NCBI RefSeq assembly: GCF_000612505.1
Contig: NZ_CP004078.1
Coordinates: forward strand, 457,001 to 521,000
DNA length: 64,000 nt
Direction of reading: 5' to 3'
Source of the DNA: Paenibacillus sabinae T27
GTDB lineage: Bacteria > Bacillota > Bacilli > Paenibacillales > Paenibacillaceae
Position 1 is the stretch's first letter; every line of letters starts with the position of its first letter. A program made the translations under genes and the position numbers. Positions 32,125-41,376 of this stretch are shown here, piece after piece. The notes under the pieces are model-generated. The model saw nothing but the letters and a program-made list of their open reading frames with translations. It was not told the DNA's origin and did not search any database.

Positions 32125-33108
32125 ATGAAATACCGCACAGTGGGAAAAACAGGGATTCAAGTCTCGAATTTATGCTTCGGTACGATGTCTTTTGGCGGCA
32201 ACGCGGATGAAGAAACGTCCAAAGCCATGTTCAAGCGCTGCCGTGAAGCCGGGATTAACTTTTTTGATACAGCAAATGTTTATAGCGGGGGTCGTTCTGA
32301 AGAAATCTTGGGTGAGTGTATTGCGGATTGCCGGGATGAGATTGTACTGAGCACCAAAGTGTTCTATCCCATGGGAAAAGATATCAATGCCGGGGGGCTC
32401 TCCCGCCGTCATATCCTGCTCGAAGTTGAAAATAGTCTGCGGCGCTTGAAGACGGACCGCATCGATTTTTACTTTGTGCATATGTTCGATGAGAAGACCC
32501 CGATGGAAGAAACGCTCCGTGCGTTTAACGACCTTCAGGCTCAAGGCAAAATTCTCTATCTGGCAGTAAGCAACTGGGCCGCTTGGCAGATTGCCAAGGC
32601 ACTGGGGATTTCCGCAAAAGAGCAGCTTGCCCGTTTTGAATTGATCCAGCCGATGTATAACCTGGTTAAACGTCAGGCCGAGGTTGAAATTTTGCCGCTC
32701 GCCGCTTCGGAACAAATTGGAGTCATTTCCTACAGCCCGCTCGGAGCCGGGCTTCTTACGGGCAAATATGGAGTGAACAAACGGCCGGAGCAGGGGCGGC
32801 TGGTTGAAGAGAAGAGATATACGGACCGCTATGCGGATGAAATGAATTTTGCCGTAGCTGACCGGTTTAATGCCTATGCTGCGGAGCGTGGCGTGAAGCC
32901 CTCGACGCTAGCCGTCGCCTGGACGATGTCGCATCCTGAGATAACGGCGCCGATTATCGGGGCAAGAAACCTGAAGCAGCTTGAGGATTCGCTCGCCGCG
33001 GCCGATGTGGACATGACTCCGGAATGGCGCGATGAAATCTCTTCGCTTTCGGTTACTCCTGCACCCGCGACGGACCGCGGTGAAACGCTGCTGCCGATAT
33101 GGACATAA
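32125..33108 (+). CDS. Aldo/keto reductase 1
   Basis: The 327-residue enzyme is a (beta/alpha)8 NADPH-dependent reductase of the AKR superfamily, YajO/potassium-channel-beta-like type. The catalytic tetrad is visible: Asp and Tyr in FFDTANVYSGG, Lys in LSTKVFYP and His in FYFVHMFD. The C-terminal APIIGARNLKQLEDSL is the cofactor-binding loop. The ATG at 32125 follows GGGAGG. It probably reduces reactive aldehydes or ketones together with the adjacent dehydrogenase and decarboxylase. Confidence 0.93.
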   Translation: MKYRTVGKTGIQVSNLCFGTMSFGGNADEETSKAMFKRCREAGINFFDTANVYSGGRSEEILGECIADCRDEIVLSTKVFYPMGKDINAGGLSRRHILLEVENSLRRLKTDRIDFYFVHMFDEKTPMEETLRAFNDLQAQGKILYLAVSNWAAWQIAKALGISAKEQLARFELIQPMYNLVKRQAEVEILPLAASEQIGVISYSPLGAGLLTGKYGVNKRPEQGRLVEEKRYTDRYADEMNFAVADRFNAYAAERGVKPSTLAVAWTMSHPEITAPIIGARNLKQLEDSLAAADVDMTPEWRDEISSLSVTPAPATDRGETLLPIWT

Positions 33109-33131
33109 CTCCAACAGTAGGCGAACACAAT

Positions 33132-34304
33132 ATGAACAACACCTGGAAAATTTACCTGCTGGCCTTCATTACCTTCATGACCGCTACATCGGAGTTCATC
33201 ATTGCAGGCATTCTGGACAAAGTAGCGGCCTCCGCCCATATTTCGGTATCGTCGGCAGGACAGCTAATCACGGTATTCGCGATTACCAATGCAATCGGAA
33301 CGCCTGTTGTAATGATGGCGATGGCTGGAATGGATCGGCGCAAGCTATTAATGCTTTCTCTGGGCGTCATTGCGCTCGGCAGCGTTTTGACAGTCGTCCT
33401 TCCCGGCTTCGGGTTTCTCATCTTCTCTCGCGTTCTGCTTGCTGTAGGAAGCGGGGTTTTTGTCACCATCGCCAAGACGCTCGCGTCAAAGCTTGCACCG
33501 CCTGAACGCCGGGCCGGGGCGATTGCCACCGTTATAACGGGGGCCAGTGCAGCCCTCATCGCCGGCGTTCCCATTGGCCGTGTTGTGGCCGCAGCATACG
33601 ATTGGAAGGTTATCTTCTGGGGGATCGGTATTCTCAGCCTGCTGGCCATCTTCACTGTGGCTCGAATGATTCCGGCCACAAATGGCGAGGAAATCGTTCC
33701 TCTCGGCAAGCAGCTCACTCTATTGAAGAATCCGAAAATTGTAATCGGCCTTGGGATAATATTTTTCTGGCAATTAGGATATGCGGTACTCTTTTCATAT
33801 ATCGCTCCCTTCCTGTTAACAGTTCCACGGATGAGCGAACGGGAAGTGAGTGCTGCGCTCTTTGCCTTTGGCATCGCTACGTTGATAGGCTCCAAGTTCG
33901 GCGGATTCCTGACGGACCGGATCGGTATCCCCCGGACGCTTGTGGGCGGCATGGTTGTCCATGTCATCGCTCTTGTACTGCTGTCCACGATCGCCGGATC
34001 AGCCTTCGCCGCCATTCCGCTCTTGATGCTCTGGGCTTTCTCAGCCTGGTCATCGGGCCCAGGTATGCAGTATAACCTGGTCTTGCTCGCTCCGGAGGCA
34101 TCGGGAATCATGCTCAGCCTGTATGGTTCCATCTTACAGCTCAGCATAGCCGCGGCCGCCGGAATTGGGGGGATTGCCGTGAGAAGCGCATCGATGCCGG
34201 CGGTCAGCTGGACCGGGGCTGCATCCGTTGCGGTTGCTCTATGTATTGCGGCCGTCTCGTTTAGCTTTGCCCGTTCGTCCCACAATAGTATAGCGATGAA
34301 GTGA
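33132..34304 (+). CDS. MFS efflux transporter, AraJ type
   Basis: This 390-residue protein has twelve membrane segments. The N-terminal LLAFITFMTATSEFIIAGIL and loop GMDRRKLLML are typical of the DHA1/AraJ group of sugar and drug exporters. It is related in type to the MFS protein at 16243-17415 but belongs to a different branch. The ATG at 33132 lies 23 bases after the reductase stop with a weak ribosome site (TAGGCG); the frame to 33099 overlaps the reductase gene. It ends before a strong shared terminator. Confidence 0.9.
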   Translation: MNNTWKIYLLAFITFMTATSEFIIAGILDKVAASAHISVSSAGQLITVFAITNAIGTPVVMMAMAGMDRRKLLMLSLGVIALGSVLTVVLPGFGFLIFSRVLLAVGSGVFVTIAKTLASKLAPPERRAGAIATVITGASAALIAGVPIGRVVAAAYDWKVIFWGIGILSLLAIFTVARMIPATNGEEIVPLGKQLTLLKNPKIVIGLGIIFFWQLGYAVLFSYIAPFLLTVPRMSEREVSAALFAFGIATLIGSKFGGFLTDRIGIPRTLVGGMVVHVIALVLLSTIAGSAFAAIPLLMLWAFSAWSSGPGMQYNLVLLAPEASGIMLSLYGSILQLSIAAAAGIGGIAVRSASMPAVSWTGAASVAVALCIAAVSFSFARSSHNSIAMK

Positions 34305-34335
34305 CAGGGGGGTTCTCCCGTGCTGTTACAGGCTA

Positions 34336-34375
34336 CTGCCCCAAATGATCTTAATTCATTTGGGGCAGTTTTTTT
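34336..34375. terminator. Bidirectional terminator between MFS and araC-type genes
   Basis: CTGCCCCAAATG pairs perfectly with CATTTGGGGCAG, then seven T residues on the plus strand. It sits between convergent genes. Confidence 0.95.
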
Positions 34376-35292
34376 CATGCGTCCAGCACGTGGTCATACT
34401 TTTCCTTCAGACGCTTGATGTCTGCTCTGGGAGGAGCGCCGAACATACGGGCATATTCCCGGCTGAATTGGGATGCGCTCTCGTAGCCTACCCGGAAGGC
34501 GACCTCGGCGGCGTCCGCCGACTCGGATAGGAGAAGACGCCGGGCTTTCTGCAAGCGCAGCTGTTTCTGAAACTGAATCGGGCTCATCGCAGTGACCTCT
34601 TTGAAGTGCCGGTGAAACGTAGAAATACTCATATTGGCTGTTTCGGCAAGCTCTTCAATGCGTAAAAGCGTGTTACAGTTATTAATAATTTGCTCGATAG
34701 CGTCCCGGATCCGGGACGTGCTGCTTCCTTCCATGGCGATTTGGGCGAGCGCCGGGCCATACTGCCCTTGCAGAAGCCTGTATAGAATTTCTTTGGTGTA
34801 GATAGGAGCAAGGAACGGGATGTCTTTCGGATTGTCCAGTAACCGGGTTAAACGGAGTATCGCATCCAGTATAGAACTCTCTATCTTGCCGACAAACAAT
34901 GCCCGCTTGGCATTTTCTTTCGAAGCGATTTGAACGGCGGAGTCATTGATAACCTCCAAAATTTGACTCTGTGAAAATTCAAGCCTGAAGCTCAAATACG
35001 GAATATGGGGAGAAGCTTTGATGACCTGGCTGATCACCGGCAGATTCATGGATGAAATCAGGTAGTTTGTCGGACCGTATTCGAACCGCTCCTGTGCCAG
35101 CAGCACCTCTTTTAAACCTTGAGCGATGAAGCATAGGGAAGGGTTGTACACTCTGTGGGCCGGCCGGGTCAAATTAGAGTTGCGGAAAAAATATAAAGAG
35201 GGAATCGCGGTCTTGTGAACTCCGTCCCGGCCGGTATGACGCTCGATTCGTTTGACGAGTTCATCCCTTTGGTCTCGCATTTCCTCAGACAT
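34375..35292 (-). CDS. AraC-family regulator, YqhC-like
   Basis: The 305-residue protein has an N-terminal AraC_N domain (YNPSLCFIAQGLKEVLLAQE and YLISSMNLPVISQV) and a C-terminal double HTH (LAETANMSISTFHRHFKEVT and VAFRVGYESASQFSREYARM). This architecture matches YqhC-type regulators, which in E. coli activate an alcohol dehydrogenase and an aldo-keto reductase in response to aldehydes. It is divergent from aldo-keto reductase 2, its likely target. The ATG at 35292 follows AAGGAGGAG; TTAACT and TATAAT upstream form a promoter with an 18-base spacer. Confidence 0.92.
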   Translation of the reverse strand: MSEEMRDQRDELVKRIERHTGRDGVHKTAIPSLYFFRNSNLTRPAHRVYNPSLCFIAQGLKEVLLAQERFEYGPTNYLISSMNLPVISQVIKASPHIPYLSFRLEFSQSQILEVINDSAVQIASKENAKRALFVGKIESSILDAILRLTRLLDNPKDIPFLAPIYTKEILYRLLQGQYGPALAQIAMEGSSTSRIRDAIEQIINNCNTLLRIEELAETANMSISTFHRHFKEVTAMSPIQFQKQLRLQKARRLLLSESADAAEVAFRVGYESASQFSREYARMFGAPPRADIKRLKEKYDHVLDA

Positions 35293-35485
35293 AAGCTCCT
35301 CCTTGTTGGCGTTCTCTTGCTCAATTATAATGCATCTGCGCAGGTAGAGTTAATGGGAGTGAGAGGATTAGGCAAGCATTTAAGACGATTGGGATAACGG
35401 TCTTTTTTCATTTTACCGGATAATAAGGGTGTGCCCGATTCGGGGCGGAATGAAGCCTATACCATACAAAGGAGTTGTCCCATTT

Positions 35486-36469
35486 ATGGATTATGTCAAA
35501 CTTGGCCGTACCGGTCTGGAAGTCTCCCGATTATGTCTTGGCTGTATGAGTTATGGGGTGCCCGAACGCGGAATGGCTCCCTGGTCGCTGAATGAAGAGG
35601 ATAGCAGACCCTTTATTAAAAGAGCGCTGGAGCTCGGGATTAACTTTTTCGATACGGCGAATGTATACTCCGACGGAACAAGCGAAGAAATTGTCGGACG
35701 CGCCCTGAAGGAATATACCCGCCGGGATGAGGTGGTCATCGCAACGAAGGTATTTTTCCGTATGAGTCCGGGCCCAAATGGTGCTGGACTTTCCCGCAAG
35801 GCAATCCTGAGCGAAGTTGATAACAGTCTGAAACGGCTGGGTACGGATTACATTGACTTGTACCAGATCCACCGCTGGGATAACACGACACCGATTGAAG
35901 AGACGATGGAGGCGCTTCATGACGTCGTAAAGGCAGGCAAGGCCAGATATATCGGAGCGTCTTCCATGTACGCCTGGCAGTTCCTGAAAGCCCAGCATAC
36001 TGCTGAGCGCAACGGCTGGACCAAATTTGTCTCCATGCAGAATTTCTACAATTTATTGTACCGGGAAGAAGAGAGGGAGATGCTCCCGCTTTGCCTTGAA
36101 GAGGGAGTCGGCGTCATTCCGTGGAGTCCGCTTGCCAGAGGCAAGCTAACCCGGGATTGGGAGGAACAGACCGCCCGTTCGGAGAAGGACGCAGCCGGAC
36201 AAGCATTTTATTCAAAAATGGCCGATGCCGACCGCAAGGTTGTGGAGAGAGTAGCCGAGATTGCCGCCAAACGGGGCATTCCGCGCGCGCAGGTTGCGCT
36301 TGCGTGGGTACTGCAAAAGGAGCCGGTAACCGCCCCGATCATCGGCGCAACAAAGCCCCATCACCTGGAGGATGCCGCTGCCGCGCTGTCAGTGAAGCTG
36401 GATGCTGATGAAATGGCGAGCCTGGAAGAGCCTTATGTGCCTCATCCGGTTCTGGGTAATCTTAGCTAG
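35486..36469 (+). CDS. Aldo/keto reductase 2 (YajO-like)
   Basis: The 327-residue enzyme has the AKR tetrad: Asp and Tyr in FFDTANVYSDG, Lys in IATKVFFR and His in LYQIHRWD. The nucleotide loop is APIIGATKPHHLEDA. FDTANVYSDGTSEEIVG and MQNFYNLLYREEEREMLPL place it in the YajO/1-deoxyxylulose-5-phosphate synthase-like AKR group. The ATG at 35486 follows AAAGGAG with an 11-base gap; the in-frame ATG at 35429 has no ribosome site. It stands divergent from the YqhC-like regulator and is followed by its own terminator. Confidence 0.93.
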   Translation: MDYVKLGRTGLEVSRLCLGCMSYGVPERGMAPWSLNEEDSRPFIKRALELGINFFDTANVYSDGTSEEIVGRALKEYTRRDEVVIATKVFFRMSPGPNGAGLSRKAILSEVDNSLKRLGTDYIDLYQIHRWDNTTPIEETMEALHDVVKAGKARYIGASSMYAWQFLKAQHTAERNGWTKFVSMQNFYNLLYREEEREMLPLCLEEGVGVIPWSPLARGKLTRDWEEQTARSEKDAAGQAFYSKMADADRKVVERVAEIAAKRGIPRAQVALAWVLQKEPVTAPIIGATKPHHLEDAAAALSVKLDADEMASLEEPYVPHPVLGNLS

Positions 36470-36521
36470 GGCGGGCCATTATTCACATTATTTAGTTAAG
36501 TTCGGTTCAGAGAGACTTAGC

Positions 36522-36557
36522 GCCCCAAGGTCATTATTGATCTTGGGGCATTTTTTT
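36522..36557 (+). terminator. Terminator of aldo/keto reductase 2
   Basis: GCCCCAAG (36522-36529) pairs with CTTGGGGC (36542-36549), followed by A and seven T residues. Confidence 0.9.
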
Positions 36558-36600
36558 CGTGGAACCCAAAAATATTGAACATCTGACAAAGAACTTAGAA

Positions 36601-36629
36601 TTTAAAGCGCTTTCACATCCCCTTATAAT
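36601..36629 (+). promoter_or_regulatory. GH32-ABC operon promoter with cre site in the spacer
   Basis: TTTAAA (36601-36606), a 17-base spacer and TATAAT (36624-36629). The cre-like site TTAAAGCGCTTTCA (36602-36615; 13 of 14 consensus positions) lies between the -35 and the -10, so CcpA binding would block polymerase. Confidence 0.65.
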
Positions 36630-36661
36630 CAAGTCAGGACACAAGAAAGGGGCCGCATACC

Positions 36662-38137
36662 ATGTCGAACCTGTTTTACAAGCCGGAGGGGGCTTGGGTG
36701 GGAGATCTCATTCCCTTTTACAAAAACGGTACATTCCGGTTGTTCTATCTCCATGATTGGAGGGAGAATAAGAGCATTCACGGAGAAGGAACCTCCTGGT
36801 TCGAGCTCCGCACAAGCGATTTTGTACACTACGAGGAAAAAGGCGAAATGCTGAAGCATGGGAGCGTGAGTGAGCAAGACTTGAATTGTTATACCGGCTC
36901 CATCATTGAAGTCGAAGGCGAATTTCATCTGTTCTATACGGGCCTGAATCCGTACCCGAACTTCACTGAGGATGGCGAGCCGCTCCAATGCGTCATGCAC
37001 GCCGTGAGCAAGGATATGGAGTCGTGGCGGAAAATTCCCGAGGACACTTTCTATTCGGACGGGATTCAGTATGAAAGGCATGACTGGCGCGATCCTTTCG
37101 TGTTCTGGAACGAAGAGGCGGAAGAATACTGGATGCTGCTCGCCGCAAGGAACAAGGAAGGCCCGTCCCGGCGCCGGGGCTGCATCGCATTGTGCGCTTC
37201 CAAGGATCTGAGGAAATGGGAAATCCGCAAGCCTTTCTGGGACCCGAAAATGTACATTACCCATGAATGCCCGGACTTGTTCCGGATCGGGGAATGGTGG
37301 TATCTGGTATACTCTACGTTCTCGGACCGGTTCGTCACCCATTACCGGATGAGCAAATCGTTAAGCGGGCCTTGGACGGCGCCGAGGAACGACGCGTTTG
37401 ACGCCAGAGCGTTCTATGCGGCGAAGACATGGAGCGACGGAAATCGGCGGTACGCGTTCGGTTGGGACCCCAGCAGGGAGAACGAGGACGATTACGGGGA
37501 CTGGCAGTGGGCCGGAAATCTGGTCGTGCACGAGGTCGTTCAAGAACCGGACGGAACGTTGACGGTGCGCATACCGGAGACCGTGTCCCGGCATTTTGCA
37601 AGTAAGCAGGCTGCGGAGTGGGGCTCACGGCTCGGGGAGTGGAAGGTGTCCGGGGAACGCATCTCTGCGGAGGCGGGCGAAACGTTCTCTTGCATTGCGG
37701 CCGGCTCCATGCCCGAAACGTGCATGATTTCGGCCCGGCTGTCCTTCTCCGAAGGGACGAGAAGCTGCGGCTTCATGCTCCGGGCCAGCGGGGATCTGGA
37801 TGAAGCCTATTATGTTCGCCTTGAACCGATTCATAACCGGCTCGTCTTCGACATGTGGCCCCGGCGGGTGAAGGGCGAGGCGCAGTGGCATATCAATGGC
37901 GACCGCCCTCATGCGGTTGAGCTTGAAGTGCCGATTGAATTGCAAGCGGATACGGTATATGATATCCGGATCGTGGTGGAGAATTCCGTATGCGTCGTGT
38001 ACTTGGCAGACCGGGTCGCGATGACGACACGCCTTTATAATTTGAAGACAGGGAGCTGGGGCTGCTTTGTCCAGGAAGGCCGGGCGCAATTCGAGCAGGC
38101 ATCTCTATTGGTTCCAAGCGAACAGGAGGTCAAATAG
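36662..38137 (+). CDS. GH32-family beta-fructosidase-like hydrolase
   Basis: The 491-residue enzyme has a five-bladed propeller part with the GH32 marks: GAWVGDLIPF (nucleophile Asp region), an RDP motif in DWRDPFVFWN (transition-state Asp) and ECPDLF (acid/base Glu). A C-terminal beta-sandwich follows (about 345-485: FSCIAAGSMPETCMISARL). These enzymes split sucrose, levan or inulin oligomers. It has no signal peptide, so it acts in the cytosol on sugars brought in by the ABC system encoded next. The ATG at 36662 follows AAAGGGG. Its stop touches the start of the binding-protein gene. Confidence 0.9.
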   Translation: MSNLFYKPEGAWVGDLIPFYKNGTFRLFYLHDWRENKSIHGEGTSWFELRTSDFVHYEEKGEMLKHGSVSEQDLNCYTGSIIEVEGEFHLFYTGLNPYPNFTEDGEPLQCVMHAVSKDMESWRKIPEDTFYSDGIQYERHDWRDPFVFWNEEAEEYWMLLAARNKEGPSRRRGCIALCASKDLRKWEIRKPFWDPKMYITHECPDLFRIGEWWYLVYSTFSDRFVTHYRMSKSLSGPWTAPRNDAFDARAFYAAKTWSDGNRRYAFGWDPSRENEDDYGDWQWAGNLVVHEVVQEPDGTLTVRIPETVSRHFASKQAAEWGSRLGEWKVSGERISAEAGETFSCIAAGSMPETCMISARLSFSEGTRSCGFMLRASGDLDEAYYVRLEPIHNRLVFDMWPRRVKGEAQWHINGDRPHAVELEVPIELQADTVYDIRIVVENSVCVVYLADRVAMTTRLYNLKTGSWGCFVQEGRAQFEQASLLVPSEQEVK

Positions 38138-39499
38138 ATGAAACGTTACGGTAAATGGCTGGTTCTCGCGTTATCGCTTGTAGTGCTGACGGCAATAGTA
38201 AGCGCTTGCGGAGGCGGCAGCAATACAGGCAGCGCTGCGGAAAATGGTTCGGGAGCTCCTGCGAACGAGGGGAAGAAAGCGGACAAGAAAACCTACAAAT
38301 GGTTCGTGGCCCGCGGCGTAGACAGTCCTCCGGCCGTTACCGTTAAGGAAATCGCTGATGAATTCTCCAAGACGCATCCGGAATTCGAGCTGGTTCTGGA
38401 AGGTACGGGCGACCGCCCATCCTATTTGCAGAAGCTGCGGACATTGATCGCGAGCAACGAGATGCCCGCCATGTTCGACACCGATCCCGACGCCTATGCT
38501 TCCAAGCTGGTGGAGAAGGGCAAGCTCGTGGATATGAAAAAACTGCTGCAGGACCTTGGCAAATACGACGCGTTCCGTCCGGTTGCCCTACAATATCAGC
38601 AGTTCGCGGACGGTAGCATGTACACGCTCCCGATCGAATACGGGATCGAGGTATTCTGGTACAACATCAAGATGTTCAAAGATCTCGGCCTGCAGCCGCC
38701 GAAGACGTTTGACGAGTTCCTTAAGGTTGCCGAGACGCTCAAGCAGAACGGGATTACCCCGATTGCCGTCGATGGCAAGGACAAATGGCCGGTTCTCCGG
38801 TACCTGGCGTTCGAGCCTTTCCGCATGACCGGCAATGATTTCATTGAGAACGTCAAGCAGGGAAAGGCCTCCTTCAAGGACCCGGCGGGCATGGCAGGTA
38901 TTAACCTCGTTCACGAACTCGGCACCAAAGGGTACTTCCAGCAAGGATTTTCTTCAACGGATTATACGGCAGCTCGCGATTTGTTCTTGGCAGGAAAGAC
39001 CGGCATCTATTATATGGGCTCGTGGGAAACGATGAATTTCGCCAACGATAAATTAAGCGCGGACATGAAGGACAATATCGGATTTTTCCGACTGCCCATG
39101 ATGGAAGGCGCCAAGACGGCGGAGAATGATTATTTCATCAACTCAGGGATCGGTGTTGCGTTCAACAAGGAGACCTTCGACGATACGATGAAGGAATTTG
39201 TCAAGTTCCTCTTGGAGAAATACCCGGAAGCCTATACGAAAAAAGGCCAGTTCTCGCCTTTCAATTATTCGCTGGATCAGGCGCAAGGGATGCCGGAGGT
39301 GTTCTATAAAATCCAGGACGAAATCGCGAAATCCGGAAGCGTCTTCGCCGTCCCGTGGGATACGCGCCTCGACCCAGCCACCAATGAGCTGCTCGGCAAC
39401 GAGCTGAATGCCTTGGCGCTCGGTGCGCATACACCGGATGATTTTGCCGACCTGATGGATCAGGCGATTAAAGAGAACGCACCGAAATACTTCAAATAA
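38138..39499 (+). CDS. ABC sugar transporter, solute-binding lipoprotein
   Basis: The 453-residue protein has a lipoprotein signal ending IVSACGGG, a Ser/Gly/Glu linker, and a family 1 extracellular solute-binding fold (EIADEFSKTHPEFELVLEGT, ETLKQNGITPIAVDGKDKWP, LDQAQGMPEVF). It is anchored outside the cell and hands oligosaccharides to the permeases encoded next. The ATG at 38138 follows ACAGGAGGTC directly after the GH32 stop. No ATPase gene is in the cluster, so a shared MsmX-type ATPase from elsewhere is probably used. Confidence 0.94.
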   Translation: MKRYGKWLVLALSLVVLTAIVSACGGGSNTGSAAENGSGAPANEGKKADKKTYKWFVARGVDSPPAVTVKEIADEFSKTHPEFELVLEGTGDRPSYLQKLRTLIASNEMPAMFDTDPDAYASKLVEKGKLVDMKKLLQDLGKYDAFRPVALQYQQFADGSMYTLPIEYGIEVFWYNIKMFKDLGLQPPKTFDEFLKVAETLKQNGITPIAVDGKDKWPVLRYLAFEPFRMTGNDFIENVKQGKASFKDPAGMAGINLVHELGTKGYFQQGFSSTDYTAARDLFLAGKTGIYYMGSWETMNFANDKLSADMKDNIGFFRLPMMEGAKTAENDYFINSGIGVAFNKETFDDTMKEFVKFLLEKYPEAYTKKGQFSPFNYSLDQAQGMPEVFYKIQDEIAKSGSVFAVPWDTRLDPATNELLGNELNALALGAHTPDDFADLMDQAIKENAPKYFK

Positions 39500-39582
39500 C
39501 CGCGCTAAAGCAGCCGGCCAGCCGCACCATCGGTTGGCCGGGAATGCAGCGCAAAAATAATAGAGTGGGGAATGAGCAAGGT

Positions 39583-40464
39583 ATGGATAAAATCCTCCGC
39601 AATCGCAAAGCCGTTCTCGTCTTCCTGCTGCCGGCATTGCTGGTGTATGTGTTCACCGTTCTGGCTCCCATCCTTTGGTCGATGTATTTCAGCTTCTTCT
39701 CCTGGGATGGGGTTTCCGACATGGTCTATATCGGGCTCGATAATTACACCAAAATGTTTGGCGGCGACAAGACGTTCTGGAAGGCGTTCAGCAATAACCT
39801 GATCTATGTTTTCATCATTGTGGCCATGCAGGTGTTTCTCGGTTTGTTGGTTGCCATTCTGCTGACCAGCATCACCAAAGGCAGGGAATTGTTTAAAACG
39901 CTGTACTTCGCCCCCGCGATTATCACCTCGGTAGCCATAGCGCAGCTGTTCACAAGCGTATACTCGTTCGAGCCGGTCGGCATGTTGAACTTTATTCTGC
40001 AGCAGCTCGGTTTGGGAGCGTGGAGCAAGCCATGGCTGTCCGACCTGAAGTGGGCGCTTGGCGCTGTATCGGTGCCCGAAGGCTGGCGTTATATCGGCCT
40101 ATATATGATCATCCTGTATACCGCGCTCCTGTCCATTCCTTCCGATATCGAGGAGGCGGCGAGAATTGACGGGGCTTCTTCCTGGGACCTGTTCTGGTCG
40201 ATAAAAATGCCGCTGATTAAGCCGGTGCTGACGGTTTCGATCATTATGGCCACTACCGGTGCTCTAAAAGGGTTCGATATCCCGTATCTCATGACGAATG
40301 GGGGGCCGGGGCGGGTGACGGAGCTGCTGCCGACTTATATGTACAAAACCGCATTTTCCAGTCTGGACTTCGGTTATGGCAGCGCAATGGCCGTATTTAT
40401 CGTCATAGAAAGCCTCATTGCCGTCGCCTTTATCAGACGGATGATGGAGAGTAAGGAGACCTGA
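39583..40464 (+). CDS. ABC sugar transporter permease 1 (MalF-like)
   Basis: This 293-residue permease has six membrane helices and the cytoplasmic EAA loop EEAARIDGASSWDLFWSIKM, which docks the ATPase. It belongs to the CUT1 sugar-import family. ATG 39583 follows GAGCAAGGT closely; ATG 39544 upstream is the alternative and gives a longer polar N terminus. The gene lies 83 bases after the binding-protein gene and two bases before permease 2. Confidence 0.92.
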   Translation: MDKILRNRKAVLVFLLPALLVYVFTVLAPILWSMYFSFFSWDGVSDMVYIGLDNYTKMFGGDKTFWKAFSNNLIYVFIIVAMQVFLGLLVAILLTSITKGRELFKTLYFAPAIITSVAIAQLFTSVYSFEPVGMLNFILQQLGLGAWSKPWLSDLKWALGAVSVPEGWRYIGLYMIILYTALLSIPSDIEEAARIDGASSWDLFWSIKMPLIKPVLTVSIIMATTGALKGFDIPYLMTNGGPGRVTELLPTYMYKTAFSSLDFGYGSAMAVFIVIESLIAVAFIRRMMESKET

Positions 40465-40466
40465 CA

Positions 40467-41300
40467 ATGAACTATTCCCGCTATTCCAAGGCGATTCTGG
40501 CGGTCATTTCTTTCGCTTTGCTTATTATTCAAGTGTACCCGCTCGTATGGGTGTTCATCTCCAGTTTCAAAGCGCCAACCGATTTTTCAAGCAGTAATCC
40601 GCTCAGCCTGCCCAGCAAGTTCACCTTCGAAAATTATCTCAGCGTGTGGCGGAAAGGGAATTTGGGCACTTATTTTTCCAATAGCCTCATCGTCGCCGTG
40701 ACGACCATCGTTCTGGTGATTCTGTTCAGCGCCATGGCCGCGTTCGTGATCGAGAAGATGCGTTTTAAATGGGCCCAAAGCGTGCTGTTCCTGTTCTTGT
40801 GCGGTATCATGATCCCGATCCAGGTCGTGCTTATCCCGCTGTTCATTCTGTATAACAAAACGGGGATTATCAACACGCTCACTTCTCTCATTTTGCCCCA
40901 GGTGGGATTTGCGCTGCCGATCTCGATCTATCTGTTCGTCAGCTTTTACAAATATATCTCGAACGAGATTATGGAGGCCGCCGTCATGGACGGATGCGGG
41001 ATTTATCAGGTGTTCTGGCGGATGATTTTCCCGCTGTCGCGCAATACGATCGTCACGGTTGTCGTCATGAATCTGATTTTCATCTGGAATGAGTTTATCT
41101 TCGCCAATACGTTCATTCACGACCTGAGCTCGCGGACGATCCCGGTTGGTCTGATGGATTACATCGGCCAATACGGCCTGACGGATTGGGGAGCGACCTA
41201 TGCTGCTATCAGCATCACAACAATTCCAACCATGCTGGTCTACTTCATTTTTAACAAAAGCGTGATCTCCGGCATGACCGCAGGAGCGACCAAAGGTTGA
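40467..41300 (+). CDS. ABC sugar transporter permease 2 (MalG-like)
   Basis: The 277-residue protein has six membrane helices and an EAA loop (MEAAVMDGCGIYQVFWRMIF). The N-terminal WVFISSFKAPTDF is typical of MalG-type CUT1 permeases. It pairs with permease 1 to form the channel. The ATG at 40467 follows AAGGAGACCTGACA. It is the last transport gene before the YesM/YesN pair. Confidence 0.93.
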   Translation: MNYSRYSKAILAVISFALLIIQVYPLVWVFISSFKAPTDFSSSNPLSLPSKFTFENYLSVWRKGNLGTYFSNSLIVAVTTIVLVILFSAMAAFVIEKMRFKWAQSVLFLFLCGIMIPIQVVLIPLFILYNKTGIINTLTSLILPQVGFALPISIYLFVSFYKYISNEIMEAAVMDGCGIYQVFWRMIFPLSRNTIVTVVVMNLIFIWNEFIFANTFIHDLSSRTIPVGLMDYIGQYGLTDWGATYAAISITTIPTMLVYFIFNKSVISGMTAGATKG

Positions 41301-41376
41301 TCTACCATCTGCCCCCGGGCAAAGGTATACTGAAAGTACAGGTATTATACTTTTCTTCGGACAGAGGGACTTTTTC

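Noticed and set aside
33152..34378. 408-residue minus-strand frame opposite the MFS gene
   Set aside because: Composition (Pro, Thr, Met, Arg) and lack of domains show it is the antisense shadow of the transporter gene.
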